A DNA stretch of 64,000 nt from Oceanospirillum beijerinckii DSM 7166 (GTDB lineage: Bacteria > Pseudomonadota > Gammaproteobacteria > Pseudomonadales > Halomonadaceae), in the NCBI RefSeq assembly GCF_000422425.1, contig NZ_AULT01000024.1, forward strand, positions 1-64,000, read 5' to 3'. Positions within the stretch are counted from its first letter, which is position 1; each line of letters opens with the position of its first letter. The translations under genes and the position numbers were made by a program. Below are positions 33,473 to 42,890 of the stretch, piece after piece. A model generated the notes under the pieces. It was given only the letters and a program-made list of their open reading frames with translations. It did no database searches and was not told the origin of the DNA.

Positions 33473-34318
33473 TTACCGGGACTCACGACGGTGCATAAAG
33501 GCCAGTTTTTCCAGCAGAGACACATCCTGCTCATTTTTCACCAACGCACCGTGCAGTGGCGGGATAGCCTTGGAAGCATCACGGTTCTGCAGCATCTCCA
33601 GGCTGATCTCATCGGCCATCAGCAGTTTCAGCCAGTCGATCAGCTCAGAAGTGGACGGCTTTTTCTTCAGACCACGCACTTCACGCAGATCAAAGAACAG
33701 CTCCAGCGCTTCCGATACCAGCTTTTGCTGAATATCCGGATAGTGCACATCCACAATCTGCTTCATGGTGTCTTTATCCGGGAAAGCGATATAGTGGAAG
33801 AAACAGCGGCGCAGGAAAGCATCCGGCAGCTCTTTTTCGTTGTTACTGGTGATAATTACGATAGGACGCTGTTTCGCCTTGATGGTCTCGCCAGTTTCAT
33901 AAACATGAAACTCCATCTTATCGAGCTCCAACAGCAGATCGTTCGGGAACTCAATATCCGCTTTATCCACCTCATCGATCAGCAGTACCACCTGCTCATC
34001 CGCTTCAAAGGCTTCCCACAGTTTGCCCTTATTGATGTAGTTCTTAATGTCATGAACCTTATCATCACCCAGCTGGGAATCACGCAGACGGGAAACTGCA
34101 TCATATTCATACAAGCCCTGATGCGCCTTAGTGGTGGACTTGATATGCCATTGGATCAAACGTACACCCAACGCCTCTGCCAGCTCTTCCGCTAGCATCG
34201 TCTTACCTGTACCCGGCTCCCCCTTAATCAATAACGGACGCCCTAGCGTAATCGTAGCGTTTACCGCCATCTGGAGTTCTGGAGTAGCAACGTATTGATC
34301 AGTACCTTGGAATTTCAT
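33473..34318 (-). CDS. MoxR-family AAA+ ATPase
   Basis: 281 residues. Walker A in LLIKGEPGTGKTMLAEELA, Walker B in VVLLIDEVDKADIEFPNDLL, sensor 1 in PIVIITSNNEKELPDAFLRRC, and an arginine finger region. The sequence resembles the NorQ/CbbQ-like and CoxD-like branch. It is the first gene of a two-gene operon with a VWA protein, the usual chaperone pair. An RFC-like C-terminal lid follows. Confidence 0.88.
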   Translation of the reverse strand: MKFQGTDQYVATPELQMAVNATITLGRPLLIKGEPGTGKTMLAEELAEALGVRLIQWHIKSTTKAHQGLYEYDAVSRLRDSQLGDDKVHDIKNYINKGKLWEAFEADEQVVLLIDEVDKADIEFPNDLLLELDKMEFHVYETGETIKAKQRPIVIITSNNEKELPDAFLRRCFFHYIAFPDKDTMKQIVDVHYPDIQQKLVSEALELFFDLREVRGLKKKPSTSELIDWLKLLMADEISLEMLQNRDASKAIPPLHGALVKNEQDVSLLEKLAFMHRRESR

Positions 34319-34468
34319 GCAGTAAACTCTTTAATCGGTTGTGTTAACGTTCAGTCTGTTTTTACTAACTTGTAACCAGTTTTGCTGATTAGCACTGCCC
34401 TTAAGTGTACCTATCCTGCTTGACAACAAAAGGTTAATTGTGACTCATAAGTCATGGGGAAAAATAAC

Positions 34469-34495
34469 TAAACCTTATCAATGAGCTGCCGATAA
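34469..34495 (+). promoter_or_regulatory. FliA (sigma-28) promoter of flagellinolysin gene
   Basis: TAAACCTT, an 11-bp spacer, then GCCGATAA: near-exact agreement with the flagellar class-III consensus TAAAGTTT-N11-GCCGATAA. It ends 88 bp before the ATG. Confidence 0.9.
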
Positions 34496-34583
34496 CCAAT
34501 TTAAGAAATATAAATTTGCCAATAGGCAATGCAAATCTCGTTTATGAAAAGTGAATTTCATGTATTAAAGATGGTAACCGTTT

Positions 34584-36209
34584 ATGGTATTTGTAAACAC
34601 CAATGTGAACGCGTTGAAGGGCACGAATCATCTGTCAAATGTTACAGAACGTATGAATCGTTCTTTTGAGCAGCTGTCATCAGGCTCCCGCATCAACTCC
34701 GCACGGGATGATGCCGCTGGATTACAGATATCCAATCGCCTTGATACTCAGCTAATTGGCACTAGGCAAGCAAACCGCAATATTCAAGACGGTATATCTG
34801 CACTGCAGATTGCGGACGGAGCTATGTCTGAAATAACAGATATAGCTCATAGGATGAGACAGCTCTCGGTGCAAATGTCGAGTAATACCTTAAGTCAAGA
34901 TGATCGGGATGGCGCCCAACTCGAAATCGAAGAACTGATAAATGCGGCAAATAGAGTCGCTGAAGGAGCTAACCTGGGCGGTGAAACCCCACTATTAGAT
35001 GGGCCTGAAGGGAACTTCACAGCCAATTCAGACCAGGACATCTTCGCCCGGGTAACGGGCATGATGGAACAAGCTGAAGCCAATATCAAAGCTCACTATG
35101 GCCTGGTCGGTGATGGCGAAGACACATTCCAAATGTTAATCTCCAATTATGATGGCGCAGGAAATGTTGTCGCATTTGTAAGCTCATCTCCCGGAAATGT
35201 GAGCAGTATGACCCTGGATAGAGATGACTTTAATGGATCAATTCCTAATATCGACCGAATTATAGAGCATGAGATGGTTCATGCTGTCATGCGTAATCAG
35301 ATTACATCAGCCATGCCCTTGTGGTTTACAGAAGGTACAGCCGAGTTGATTCATGGCGCTGATGATAGATTATCTGCGGATCTGGCTGCTGCTGGGAGCT
35401 CAACAGCATTAATGGCAGCATGGGATGGTGCTGCAGATGACAGTGCCGATTACTCTAGGGCCTATGTTGCAGCTCGCATGCTACATGATGATTTAAAAGA
35501 AGCGGGTCATGCCGGCGGCATGAGAAGCCTAATGCAAGAAATGGCAAAAGATGGCACAACGCTCGACAGCAGCCTGCAAAAGCTACTGGGCATGACTCAG
35601 GCTCAGTTTGAAACCCGTGTTCAAAATGATGGGGCTTCCTATATCGACAATATGGATCTAACGAATAATGATCTTGGTGGAATAGGGGCATTTGATGCAG
35701 ACAATCTAGGCATACGAAATGCTGCCGATGCTGTAGGAGATGCGTTCAGTTATGCTGAGCAGCCTCTCGAAGGCTTTAAGTTGGACTGGTCTGCCGCTGG
35801 TTTTACCCCTGCTGAGAAAAAAACCTTTACCTTTCAAACAGGCAGTAATTCAGGTGAACGATCTAACTTCACCATTCGCGGAGGATCTGCTGAACGTATT
35901 GGCCTGGCAGGAGTAAACGTCTCGGCAAATGCCCGAGGTTCCATTGCTATTGTTGACAAAGCTTTAAAGAACATTCATGAAATCCGCAGGGAAATTGGTG
36001 GCGCCATGGCGGAAATGGAATCAATGCTACGTAACAACAGCACTATGGTTGTTAATGTATCTGATTCTAAATCAAGAATCACTGATACTGACTTTGCTTC
36101 AGCCACTGCAGAACTAACCCGCAACCAGATTATTCAACAAGCAGCATCTTCAGTTCTTGCCCAAGCAAATCAAAGTCCTAATATCGCACTATCACTACTA
36201 GGCCGTTGA
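34584..36209 (+). CDS. Flagellinolysin: flagellin with internal zinc metalloprotease
   Basis: 541 residues. Residues 1 to about 140 are a flagellin N-terminal D0/D1 (NTNVNALKGTNHL, SSGSRINSARDDAAGLQISN) and the last about 100 are the C-terminal D1/D0 (SRITDTDFASATAELTRNQI, ending LSLLGR). Between them lies a metallopeptidase domain with H229-E230-M-V-H233 and a third-ligand candidate E250 in LWFTEGTAELIHG. Flagellinolysins are known flagellins in which a protease replaces the hypervariable region and is displayed along the filament. No other flagellar gene is nearby, but a FliA promoter drives it. It is presumably a minor filament subunit; the substrate is unknown. Confidence 0.93.
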   Translation: MVFVNTNVNALKGTNHLSNVTERMNRSFEQLSSGSRINSARDDAAGLQISNRLDTQLIGTRQANRNIQDGISALQIADGAMSEITDIAHRMRQLSVQMSSNTLSQDDRDGAQLEIEELINAANRVAEGANLGGETPLLDGPEGNFTANSDQDIFARVTGMMEQAEANIKAHYGLVGDGEDTFQMLISNYDGAGNVVAFVSSSPGNVSSMTLDRDDFNGSIPNIDRIIEHEMVHAVMRNQITSAMPLWFTEGTAELIHGADDRLSADLAAAGSSTALMAAWDGAADDSADYSRAYVAARMLHDDLKEAGHAGGMRSLMQEMAKDGTTLDSSLQKLLGMTQAQFETRVQNDGASYIDNMDLTNNDLGGIGAFDADNLGIRNAADAVGDAFSYAEQPLEGFKLDWSAAGFTPAEKKTFTFQTGSNSGERSNFTIRGGSAERIGLAGVNVSANARGSIAIVDKALKNIHEIRREIGGAMAEMESMLRNNSTMVVNVSDSKSRITDTDFASATAELTRNQIIQQAASSVLAQANQSPNIALSLLGR

Positions 36210-36376
36210 TAATATCTTCGGCCTTGTATTTTCAAGCAGTCTGTTCTTAGCTTAAAACCTTATCGAATCAAGTTGCGATGGATTTTTCACCAACGAATCC
36301 CTAATCTTAGTGTCAACTTACAGTGGAACTTTCCAGCTAACTGTAAGAAAACAATCAGAAATATTAGGGATTTTTT

Positions 36377-37348
36377 ATGAGCAAGGTTTTCGAAGATAAT
36401 TCACTGACCATCGGCAACACCCCACTGGTTAAAATCAACCGCCTGAGCAATCACCCTAACCTGTATGCCAAACTGGAAAGCCGTAACCCGGCCTTCTCAG
36501 TAAAATGTCGTATCGGGGCTAATATGATCTGGGATGCGGAAAAACGTGGCGTCCTGAAGCCGGGTATGGAAATTGTTGAGCCAACCAGTGGTAATACCGG
36601 TATTGCTCTGTGTTTTGTTGCAGCATCCCGTGGCTACAAGATCACTCTGACTATGCCATCCAGTATGAGCCTGGAACGTCGTAAGATGATGAAAGCCCTG
36701 GGTGCTAATATCGTACTGACCGAGCCTGCAAAAGGCATGAAGGGGGCGATTGCCAAAGCAGAAGAGCTGATCGCCGAACGTCCTGACTACTACTTTATGC
36801 CACAGCAGTTTGAGAACCCGGCTAACCCAGAGATCCACGAAAAGACCACGGGCCCTGAAATCTGGATGGATACCGACGGTGAAGTGGATATGATCGTAGC
36901 TGGCGTAGGTACCGGCGGCACCATTACCGGCATCTCCCGCTATATCAAAAACGTTCAGGGCAAAGCGATTAAGTCTGTTGCTGTAGAGCCTGTAGACTCT
37001 CCTGTGATCACTCAAACCATTAACGGTGATGAAGTGAAACCAGCCCCACACAAAATTCAGGGCATTGGCGCCGGTTTTGTACCAAAGAACCTAGACCTGT
37101 CTCTGATCGATCAGGTTGAACAGGTGGGCAACGATGAGGCGATTGCCATGGCCCGTGAGCTGATGCTGCAGGAAGGCGTAATTTGCGGTATCTCTTGTGG
37201 TGCTGCTATGGTTGCCGCTATCCGTCAGGCGGAACTGCCAGAAAACCAGGATAAAACGATTGTTGTGATTATGCCGGATTCTGGTGAGCGCTATCTGTCT
37301 ACCGCACTATTTGAAGGTATGTTTACCGATAACGAAATGGTGCAGTAA
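36377..37348 (+). CDS. cysK: Cysteine synthase A
   Basis: O-acetylserine sulfhydrylase, last step of cysteine synthesis. 323 residues. The PLP lysine is in [11 protein letters not shown], the substrate loop is [10 protein letters not shown], the phosphate-cupping loop VGTGGTITG and the C-terminal [10 protein letters not shown], all as in E. coli CysK. AGGGAT precedes the ATG. A strong terminator follows at once, so the gene is monocistronic. A CysB site may lie in the 170-bp leader, but I cannot define one. Confidence 0.95.
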   Translation: MSKVFEDNSLTIGNTPLVKINRLSNHPNLYAKLESRNPAFSVKCRIGANMIWDAEKRGVLKPGMEIVEPTSGNTGIALCFVAASRGYKITLTMPSSMSLERRKMMKALGANIVLTEPAKGMKGAIAKAEELIAERPDYYFMPQQFENPANPEIHEKTTGPEIWMDTDGEVDMIVAGVGTGGTITGISRYIKNVQGKAIKSVAVEPVDSPVITQTINGDEVKPAPHKIQGIGAGFVPKNLDLSLIDQVEQVGNDEAIAMARELMLQEGVICGISCGAAMVAAIRQAELPENQDKTIVVIMPDSGERYLSTALFEGMFTDNEMVQ

Positions 37349-37358
37349 AGCTGGACAT

Positions 37359-37388
37359 AAAAACGGAGTATTAATTGCTCCGTTTTTT
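37359..37388 (+). terminator. Rho-independent terminator of cysK
   Basis: AAAACGGAG and CTCCGTTTT form a stem around TATTAATTG, followed by a run of T. Confidence 0.9.
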
Positions 37389-37499
37389 TACCTTGAGTCG
37401 CTCGACTGAGAGATAATGAATACAAAGTTTTGCTGAGGCCTAAAGAAGCTGTATAAAATAACAGATATATTCACCTAAACAGCGACGCAGTGTGACACT

Positions 37500-38960
37500 A
37501 TGCCCTCAGCAAGCCCAAGTACCGACTTTAACCTGCAGCCCTTGGCCTTTATTGATCTGGAAACTACAGGCCTTAGAACCACAAAAGACCGTATTACCGA
37601 GATTGCTATTATTCGCTATCAAAACGGCCAGGAGCTGGATCGCTGGAGTCAGCTGATCAATCCCAAAATGAAGATCCCGGAGCAGATTCAGCACCTGACA
37701 GGTATTCATCAGGCTATGGTCGACGACGCTCCCGAGTTTAAAGAGGTGATTGATATAGTAAGAGGTAAACTACAAGGCTTTACTCTAGTCGCCCATAACG
37801 CTCGTTTTGATTACGGTTTTCTGCGCAATGAATTTAACCGTGTAAACGAACAGCTGCACTGCCAGGTACTATGTACAGTCAAGCTCTCCCGTCGTTTATT
37901 TCCAAAGCAACAGAAGCATAATCTTGATGCGCTGCTAGCCGCTGCCAATATCCCTAGCGAAAACCGACATCGCGCCATGAGTGATACCCAAGCCCTGGTT
38001 GGCTGGTTTAATAGCCTGCCAGAACGGGTCAGTATCGAAAGCATTAATGATGGCGCAGATCAGGTGATGCGCCAGCAGGCTTTGCCTAGTCATATTGACC
38101 CAGGCCAGATTATGGATATTCCCGATACTGCAGGGGTTTATCTGTTTTATGGTGAAAATGAGCTGCCGCTCTATGTAGGCAAGAGTGTAACATTACGTAG
38201 TCGTATCCGATCCCACTTTTATGATGATCGTCATTCCAATAAAGAGATGCAGTTGCTACAGCAAGTGCGCCATATTGAATACCGCTCAACAGCAGGGGAA
38301 CTGGGTGCCCTGTTACTGGAGGCCAGCCTAGTTAAACAGCTTTGCCCTGTATTTAACCGTCAGCTACGTAAAAAGCAGCAATTGGTGAGCTTGCAGTGGA
38401 ATGGTTCCATAGCCCAAACCCCACAAGTTGTCGACGCCTGCAGACTGAACCTTCATCAATGCGAGCAGTTTTATGGTCTGTTCCGTAATAAAAGAGATGC
38501 CGACCAGACACTACGTAAACTCAGTGAAGAGTTTCGCCTATGCCTGAAAAAGCCGGGCTTAGAGAAAGGTAAAGGGGCCTGTTTTGGCAGTCAGATTGGC
38601 CGCTGTGATGGCGTTTGTGCCGGTAAAGAAGATGAAGAGATCTATCTACAACGTCAGCATGATGTACTCAATCGAATTCGTCTCAACGCCTGGCCTTACC
38701 CGGGAGCACTTGTGATCGAAGAGATTGCCAAAGCACCTTATATTGGGTTCGATGGTAAAAATTATCAGTCGGATTTTTTGCTATTTGATAACTGGCGTTA
38801 TCTAGGGCGTTTTAATAGCTTGGAACAAGCGAAAACGACCTATGGCGATAAACAGATCAGCGATAATCTGCCAGCATTTGATCGAGATATTTATAAGATA
38901 CTAATCAGCCAGCTGAAGAAGCAGGGCGAACATTTACATTTAATTCCACTGGAAGCCTAA
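37500..38960 (+). CDS. DEDDh exonuclease fused to GIY-YIG (UvrC-like) nuclease
   Basis: 486 residues. Residues about 15-180 are a DnaQ-type 3'-5' exonuclease: FIDLETTGLR (DxE), LVAHNARFDYGFL and HRAMSDTQAL (H-x4-D). Residues about 205-290 are a GIY-YIG endonuclease (AGVYLFYGENELPLYVGKS, LRSRIRSHF, EYRSTAGELGALLLEASLVK with the metal Glu). A UvrC-like Cys segment (ACFGSQIGRCDGVCAG) follows, and the C-terminal about 90 residues are unassigned. Related to the Cho/UvrC N-terminal half joined to an exonuclease, it probably acts in DNA repair. It lacks the UvrC C-terminal RNase H-like nuclease and HhH domains. Confidence 0.9.
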   Translation: MPSASPSTDFNLQPLAFIDLETTGLRTTKDRITEIAIIRYQNGQELDRWSQLINPKMKIPEQIQHLTGIHQAMVDDAPEFKEVIDIVRGKLQGFTLVAHNARFDYGFLRNEFNRVNEQLHCQVLCTVKLSRRLFPKQQKHNLDALLAAANIPSENRHRAMSDTQALVGWFNSLPERVSIESINDGADQVMRQQALPSHIDPGQIMDIPDTAGVYLFYGENELPLYVGKSVTLRSRIRSHFYDDRHSNKEMQLLQQVRHIEYRSTAGELGALLLEASLVKQLCPVFNRQLRKKQQLVSLQWNGSIAQTPQVVDACRLNLHQCEQFYGLFRNKRDADQTLRKLSEEFRLCLKKPGLEKGKGACFGSQIGRCDGVCAGKEDEEIYLQRQHDVLNRIRLNAWPYPGALVIEEIAKAPYIGFDGKNYQSDFLLFDNWRYLGRFNSLEQAKTTYGDKQISDNLPAFDRDIYKILISQLKKQGEHLHLIPLEA

Positions 38961-39039
38961 TCGGCTTCCAGCAATAATTTTACAGACGGGTAACTGCGCG
39001 GTAGGGTTCAACCCTACAATCATCGCAATGTGATTACAC

Positions 39040-39825
39040 TTAATCCGCCAGAAACTGACTTACAGTATCGAAGAAATCCAGCGGCTTTTCAGCATGTAAC
39101 CAGTGACCCGCACCGTCAATCGTGCTGAGCTGGGCCTGTGGGAACAGCGCCTCAATCTGCGGCCAGTAGCTATCCAATACATAATGGGAGTGACCGCCTC
39201 GGATAAACAGGGCCTTACCATTAAACGGTGTACCTGCCGGAGCCTGTACAACGGATTCATAGTCATCACGAATCTGATCCAGACCCACACGCCACTCCAG
39301 CTTGCCGGTCTCTTTTTTCTCCAGATTGGTCATCAGGAACTGACGTACGCCCAGCTCTTTCACATACTCACTCATCAGCACATCGCCTTCCTTGCGGGAA
39401 GCCACGCCACCGGCGGCACGTACTGCATAAAAAGCCGCAATCACATCATCATGGCCATGCTCGTAAGTTACTGGCGCTATATCTGCTACTATTAGCTTAG
39501 CTATTCTCTCAGGATGATTCAGCGCCAACTGCATAGCAACCTTCCCTCCCATAGAGTGGCCAATGATATGCGCCTGTTCTATTTGTTGAGCCACCATAAA
39601 CTGCTCAAGATCCGCCGCCATGGCATGGTAGTTCATGCTCTCGACATGAGGTGAACGACCGTGATTGCGCAGATCAACACAATAGACTTTATAGTTTTCT
39701 GCAAACTTCTTGGCCAATGTCCGCCAGTTATCTGCCGAACCAAATAACCCATGAATAATGATCAGGGGAAAGCCTTCACCCTGTTCGGTGAAATACAGAT
39801 CAACCGTAGGCCAATTATCAGACAT
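39040..39825 (-). CDS. ybfF: Alpha/beta hydrolase, YbfF-like esterase
   Basis: 261 residues. HGLFGSADNWRTLAKKF at the oxyanion site, DLRNHGRSPH, nucleophile IIGHSMGGKVAM, IVADIAP, and the catalytic His in GAGHWLHAEKP. This order is typical of YbfF, an acyl-CoA/ester thioesterase of unknown physiological role. A short AGGT precedes the ATG. It is convergent with the exonuclease fusion gene. Confidence 0.88.
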   Translation of the reverse strand: MSDNWPTVDLYFTEQGEGFPLIIIHGLFGSADNWRTLAKKFAENYKVYCVDLRNHGRSPHVESMNYHAMAADLEQFMVAQQIEQAHIIGHSMGGKVAMQLALNHPERIAKLIVADIAPVTYEHGHDDVIAAFYAVRAAGGVASRKEGDVLMSEYVKELGVRQFLMTNLEKKETGKLEWRVGLDQIRDDYESVVQAPAGTPFNGKALFIRGGHSHYVLDSYWPQIEALFPQAQLSTIDGAGHWLHAEKPLDFFDTVSQFLAD

Positions 39826-40195
39826 TGTTTTACCTGTTGTGTTTGGAGTCGCTGTTTTTATGAATGTACAGCTGTGAATATACAGTTTTAAATCAGTGCT
39901 GTTCTAAACCGGAGCATTATCATATGTTTCGATGCCCGCTCCAAGTCTTGGCGTAATGCTAATTTAAAGGCAATCCCTTTATAGTAATGGCAAGCTCTCT
40001 TTCCCCTCCCCAATTCTCATCTATCACTATCAACCCTTAGTTAATGCTGAGTTCCTATTAGCCTACTTTTTGTCATGAGACGAGAAATCTACACTATATC
40101 TAATTCGCCGGATCTTAATGACAACACGGTCAGCACCGCTATTAACTCTATATCACTATCAAGCACATATTACTTTGAGTACCTGGAGGTTTTTT
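39826..40195. other. Intergenic region between ybfF and the dioxygenase gene
   Basis: About 370 bp with no supported gene; a frame open from 40118 is better read with an ATG at 40196. It must hold two divergent promoters, none of which is clear. Confidence 0.5.
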
Positions 40196-41014
40196 ATGAA
40201 CCCGGATCAAGCCAGTAAAACAGTTCAACCCAGTCTGTTTCTCTCCCATGGTTCACCTGATTTGATTCTGAGTGACTCCCCTGCCAAACATTTTTATCAA
40301 CAGCTGGCAACGCAGTTAGCCAGACCTGATGCAATTATTGTGGCATCGGCACATTGGGAAACACCGGCCCCTATTATTGGAATCACCGCCAGTCCTGAGC
40401 CTGAAACTATACATGACTTTTATGGTTTCCCCGACGCTCTGTATCGTATGATTTACCCTGCTCCAGGTGCGCCAGAACTGGCTGACAGGGTACAAAAACA
40501 GTTACAGAAGTGGGATTTTGACGCTCGTCTACATGAAACCCGAGGTATAGATCACGGCGCATGGTCACCATTAAAGCTGATCTATCCTGAAGCAGATATT
40601 CCTGTAATTCAGATCTCTCTACCCAGGGGTGTCACGAGCAGTACATACTGGCAGATTGGTCAAGCATTACAGGCCTTTAGAAGGGAGAACATTCTGATAA
40701 TCGGTAGCGGCGCTGCGACCCATAACCTGAGTTACTTTAATCGCCGTCGTCAACCCGGGCAGACTGTATTGACTGAAGCTCAAGGCTTTATAGACTGGTT
40801 AAACCAAGCGGTAACTTCTGGTGATAAAGATGCTTTATTATCATACGATAAAGTGCCTTATGGCTTGGAAAATCACCCGACACCTGAGCACTTTGTGCCT
40901 TTACTTGTCGCAGCAGGGGCCAGTAGCGGCAACCAAAAACCGAATCGGGGTGAAGTTATCCACGATAGCTTTGAATACGGCTTTCTTTCTATGGCCTGCT
41001 ATCGTTGGGAGTAA
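40196..41014 (+). CDS. DODA-type extradiol dioxygenase (YgiD-like)
   Basis: 272 residues from the ATG at 40196, which has GGAGG at good spacing. Metal ligands expected for the LigB/DODA fold are visible: FLSHGSPDL (His), IIVASAHWETP (His), TRGIDHGAWSPLKLI (His) and the ATHNL segment (His). E. coli YgiD opens the ring of L-DOPA (4,5-cleavage); plant homologues make betalamic acid. The natural bacterial substrate is uncertain. No other catechol-pathway gene is nearby. Confidence 0.88.
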   Translation: MNPDQASKTVQPSLFLSHGSPDLILSDSPAKHFYQQLATQLARPDAIIVASAHWETPAPIIGITASPEPETIHDFYGFPDALYRMIYPAPGAPELADRVQKQLQKWDFDARLHETRGIDHGAWSPLKLIYPEADIPVIQISLPRGVTSSTYWQIGQALQAFRRENILIIGSGAATHNLSYFNRRRQPGQTVLTEAQGFIDWLNQAVTSGDKDALLSYDKVPYGLENHPTPEHFVPLLVAAGASSGNQKPNRGEVIHDSFEYGFLSMACYRWE

Positions 41015-41258
41015 CCCAAACACTAACTAAAGAGAGTTTCCTGCGATGAAAAATCAAGCTGATATTCAGAAAATAGACTAAACTCATCTCGCTGTCGCAA
41101 AAACGCAAACAAATCAGACTAGCCTAAGGCTCAATACATCAGCCAGTGTTAGATCTGGTTTAGTTTTAACACAATGAGCGTTCCTGATAGACCTCTGCCA
41201 AGATACACCAGGTCTAGCAGGCCAAAGATTTAAAACCCGTTTGCAACAGGAGTGCAGT

Positions 41259-42104
41259 GTGGGCATTTCAAAACTAGAGTTAGTCTATCGTAAAGCGAAG
41301 CAGCACGACGCCGTCCCTGTGCTTTTTGTACACGGTATCTTTTGCGGAGCATGGGTATGGGAAGAGCACTTCCTGGACTGGTTTGCAGAGCATGGATATC
41401 ACGCTTATGCCGTTAGTTTACGGGGGCACGGCAGGTCATCTGCGCCGGACCCTATGGGTCAATACTCTCTGAATGATTATGTACAAGATCTGAAAGATAC
41501 GATTCAAACTATTGAGATGAGCCATAAGCAACCGCCCATTTTGATAGGTCACTCTATGGGAGGTATGGTTGTCCAGCGTTTTCTCAGTAAACATATTTAC
41601 CGAGGTGCTGTACTGATCAGCAGTATTCCCCCTCAGGGTATGATGCCGCTATCCTGGCAAAGCTTCTGGCAAGATCCGCTGATCACAATGGAGATGACTC
41701 AGACTTATCTGATGCCAGAACTGGCAACAACAGAACAGCTACGCCGCTATCTGTTTGCCGGACCGGTTGAACAGGAGAAACTGGATGCTTGGTTGGAATA
41801 TCTGGTACCGGAATCCCAGCGTCTGTTATGGGACATGAGTTGGCACAATCTACCGAACCCATTTGAAGTTGCTAAAACTCCGATTGCGGTGGTTGGTGCA
41901 CTACATGATCGCTTAGTGCCTAAAGTGATTGTCACCATGACCGCTGCTACATACAGCTGCAAACCACACTGGATCGACTCCGGTCACGGTGTGATGCTGG
42001 AGCATAACTGGCAAGAAGCAGCTCAGGTCGTTGCGGCAGCGCTGACCGAAGTGTTATTGAGTGAACAGGATGAAAGCTTGATGCAGGAACCAGTACCAGC
42101 CTGA
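41259..42104 (+). CDS. Alpha/beta hydrolase
   Basis: 281 residues from a GTG at 41259 with AGGAG six bases upstream. VLFVHGIFCGAWVWEEHFLDW, AVSLRGHGRSS, nucleophile LIGHSMGGMVVQ, ALHDRLVPK (acid) and IDSGHGVMLEHNW (His) are intact. It lacks a signal peptide. The fold is that of lysophospholipase/haloperoxidase-like esterases, and no substrate can be inferred. It is followed by a repetitive intergenic region. Confidence 0.85.
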   Translation: MGISKLELVYRKAKQHDAVPVLFVHGIFCGAWVWEEHFLDWFAEHGYHAYAVSLRGHGRSSAPDPMGQYSLNDYVQDLKDTIQTIEMSHKQPPILIGHSMGGMVVQRFLSKHIYRGAVLISSIPPQGMMPLSWQSFWQDPLITMEMTQTYLMPELATTEQLRRYLFAGPVEQEKLDAWLEYLVPESQRLLWDMSWHNLPNPFEVAKTPIAVVGALHDRLVPKVIVTMTAATYSCKPHWIDSGHGVMLEHNWQEAAQVVAAALTEVLLSEQDESLMQEPVPA

Positions 42105-42890
42105 TATAAAGAAGGCCTCTTAAGAAGCTATGCTATAAGGCAGAATACAAACCAAAGGCGTACAACCAACTGTCGATAGAGGCTGTAGAGGTAAATTGGT
42201 TAGTGCCTAGAGTAAGTTGGTTAGTAGAGTAAGCTGGTTAGTAGAATAAGCTGATTAGTAGAGTACTCAAGCTTTGTAGAGCCCTTGCGATAACGCTCTA
42301 ATCAGCCCTAACTTCCTGTAGGTTCGGTCTAACAATCTGCAAGATGTTATCCTCAAGCCAATGTTTGGCCCGCAGTGTTTTCCGAAAGGTTGCGATTGCG
42401 GGCATCTTTTTCATCCCTCAATTCAAGTTATTATCTCAGTCCAGACAGGGCAATAGAAACAAGACTTCACAGCCTGACCTCTTCGGCAAAGGAACTATTA
42501 AGGTGTTATTGCATCTTAGTTTAATCCTGTTATTCTCCTGAACTTATATACAAAATCGATCTGGTGCTATGGTAGCGACAAGTGAGCCTCCTGGGCTGTA
42601 TTCAAAGTTAGTGTCTCCTATTGCTATAGGTACATCCAAGCCTCTGTATGCTCGCAATACAGCTATTCATATCGTCTACCCATACCTATCTGGTGATACG
42701 CTGATCGCCACTCTCCTTTTTCCTGCTTATGTGCTGCTATCCCGAAAAATCAAGGAGGGCTTGCTCCTTCTATTAGGCAATAGCACTAATTTTCCACATA
42801 GGCTGTTTAAACTAGGAAGAAGTCACCCTGGTAGCCGTATGTACAAGCTTCCCAGATTCAGAATTCAAAGCAATTGAGGCATCACGACCA
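42105..42890. other. 786-bp region without a convincing gene
   Basis: It holds a 17-bp tandem repeat (42187-42265) and then unstructured sequence. Frames of 65 and 102 codons exist, but have no ribosome binding site, no recognisable motif and unusual composition, so I do not call them genes. Confidence 0.5.
42187..42265. repeat. 17-bp tandem repeat, about four units
   Basis: Three adjacent units, AGAGTAAGTTGGTTAGT, AGAGTAAGCTGGTTAGT and AGAATAAGCTGATTAGT (42209-42259), preceded by a diverged unit at 42187-42204 and followed by a partial one. Confidence 0.8.

Noticed and set aside
40118-40195. N-terminal extension of the dioxygenase from 40118
   Set aside because: The GGAGG site and family length favour the ATG at 40196.
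42344-42877. Two open frames (65 and 102 codons) in the region after the alpha/beta hydrolase gene
   Set aside because: No ribosome binding site, no recognisable motif, low-complexity residue use and an adjacent tandem repeat; more likely non-coding.
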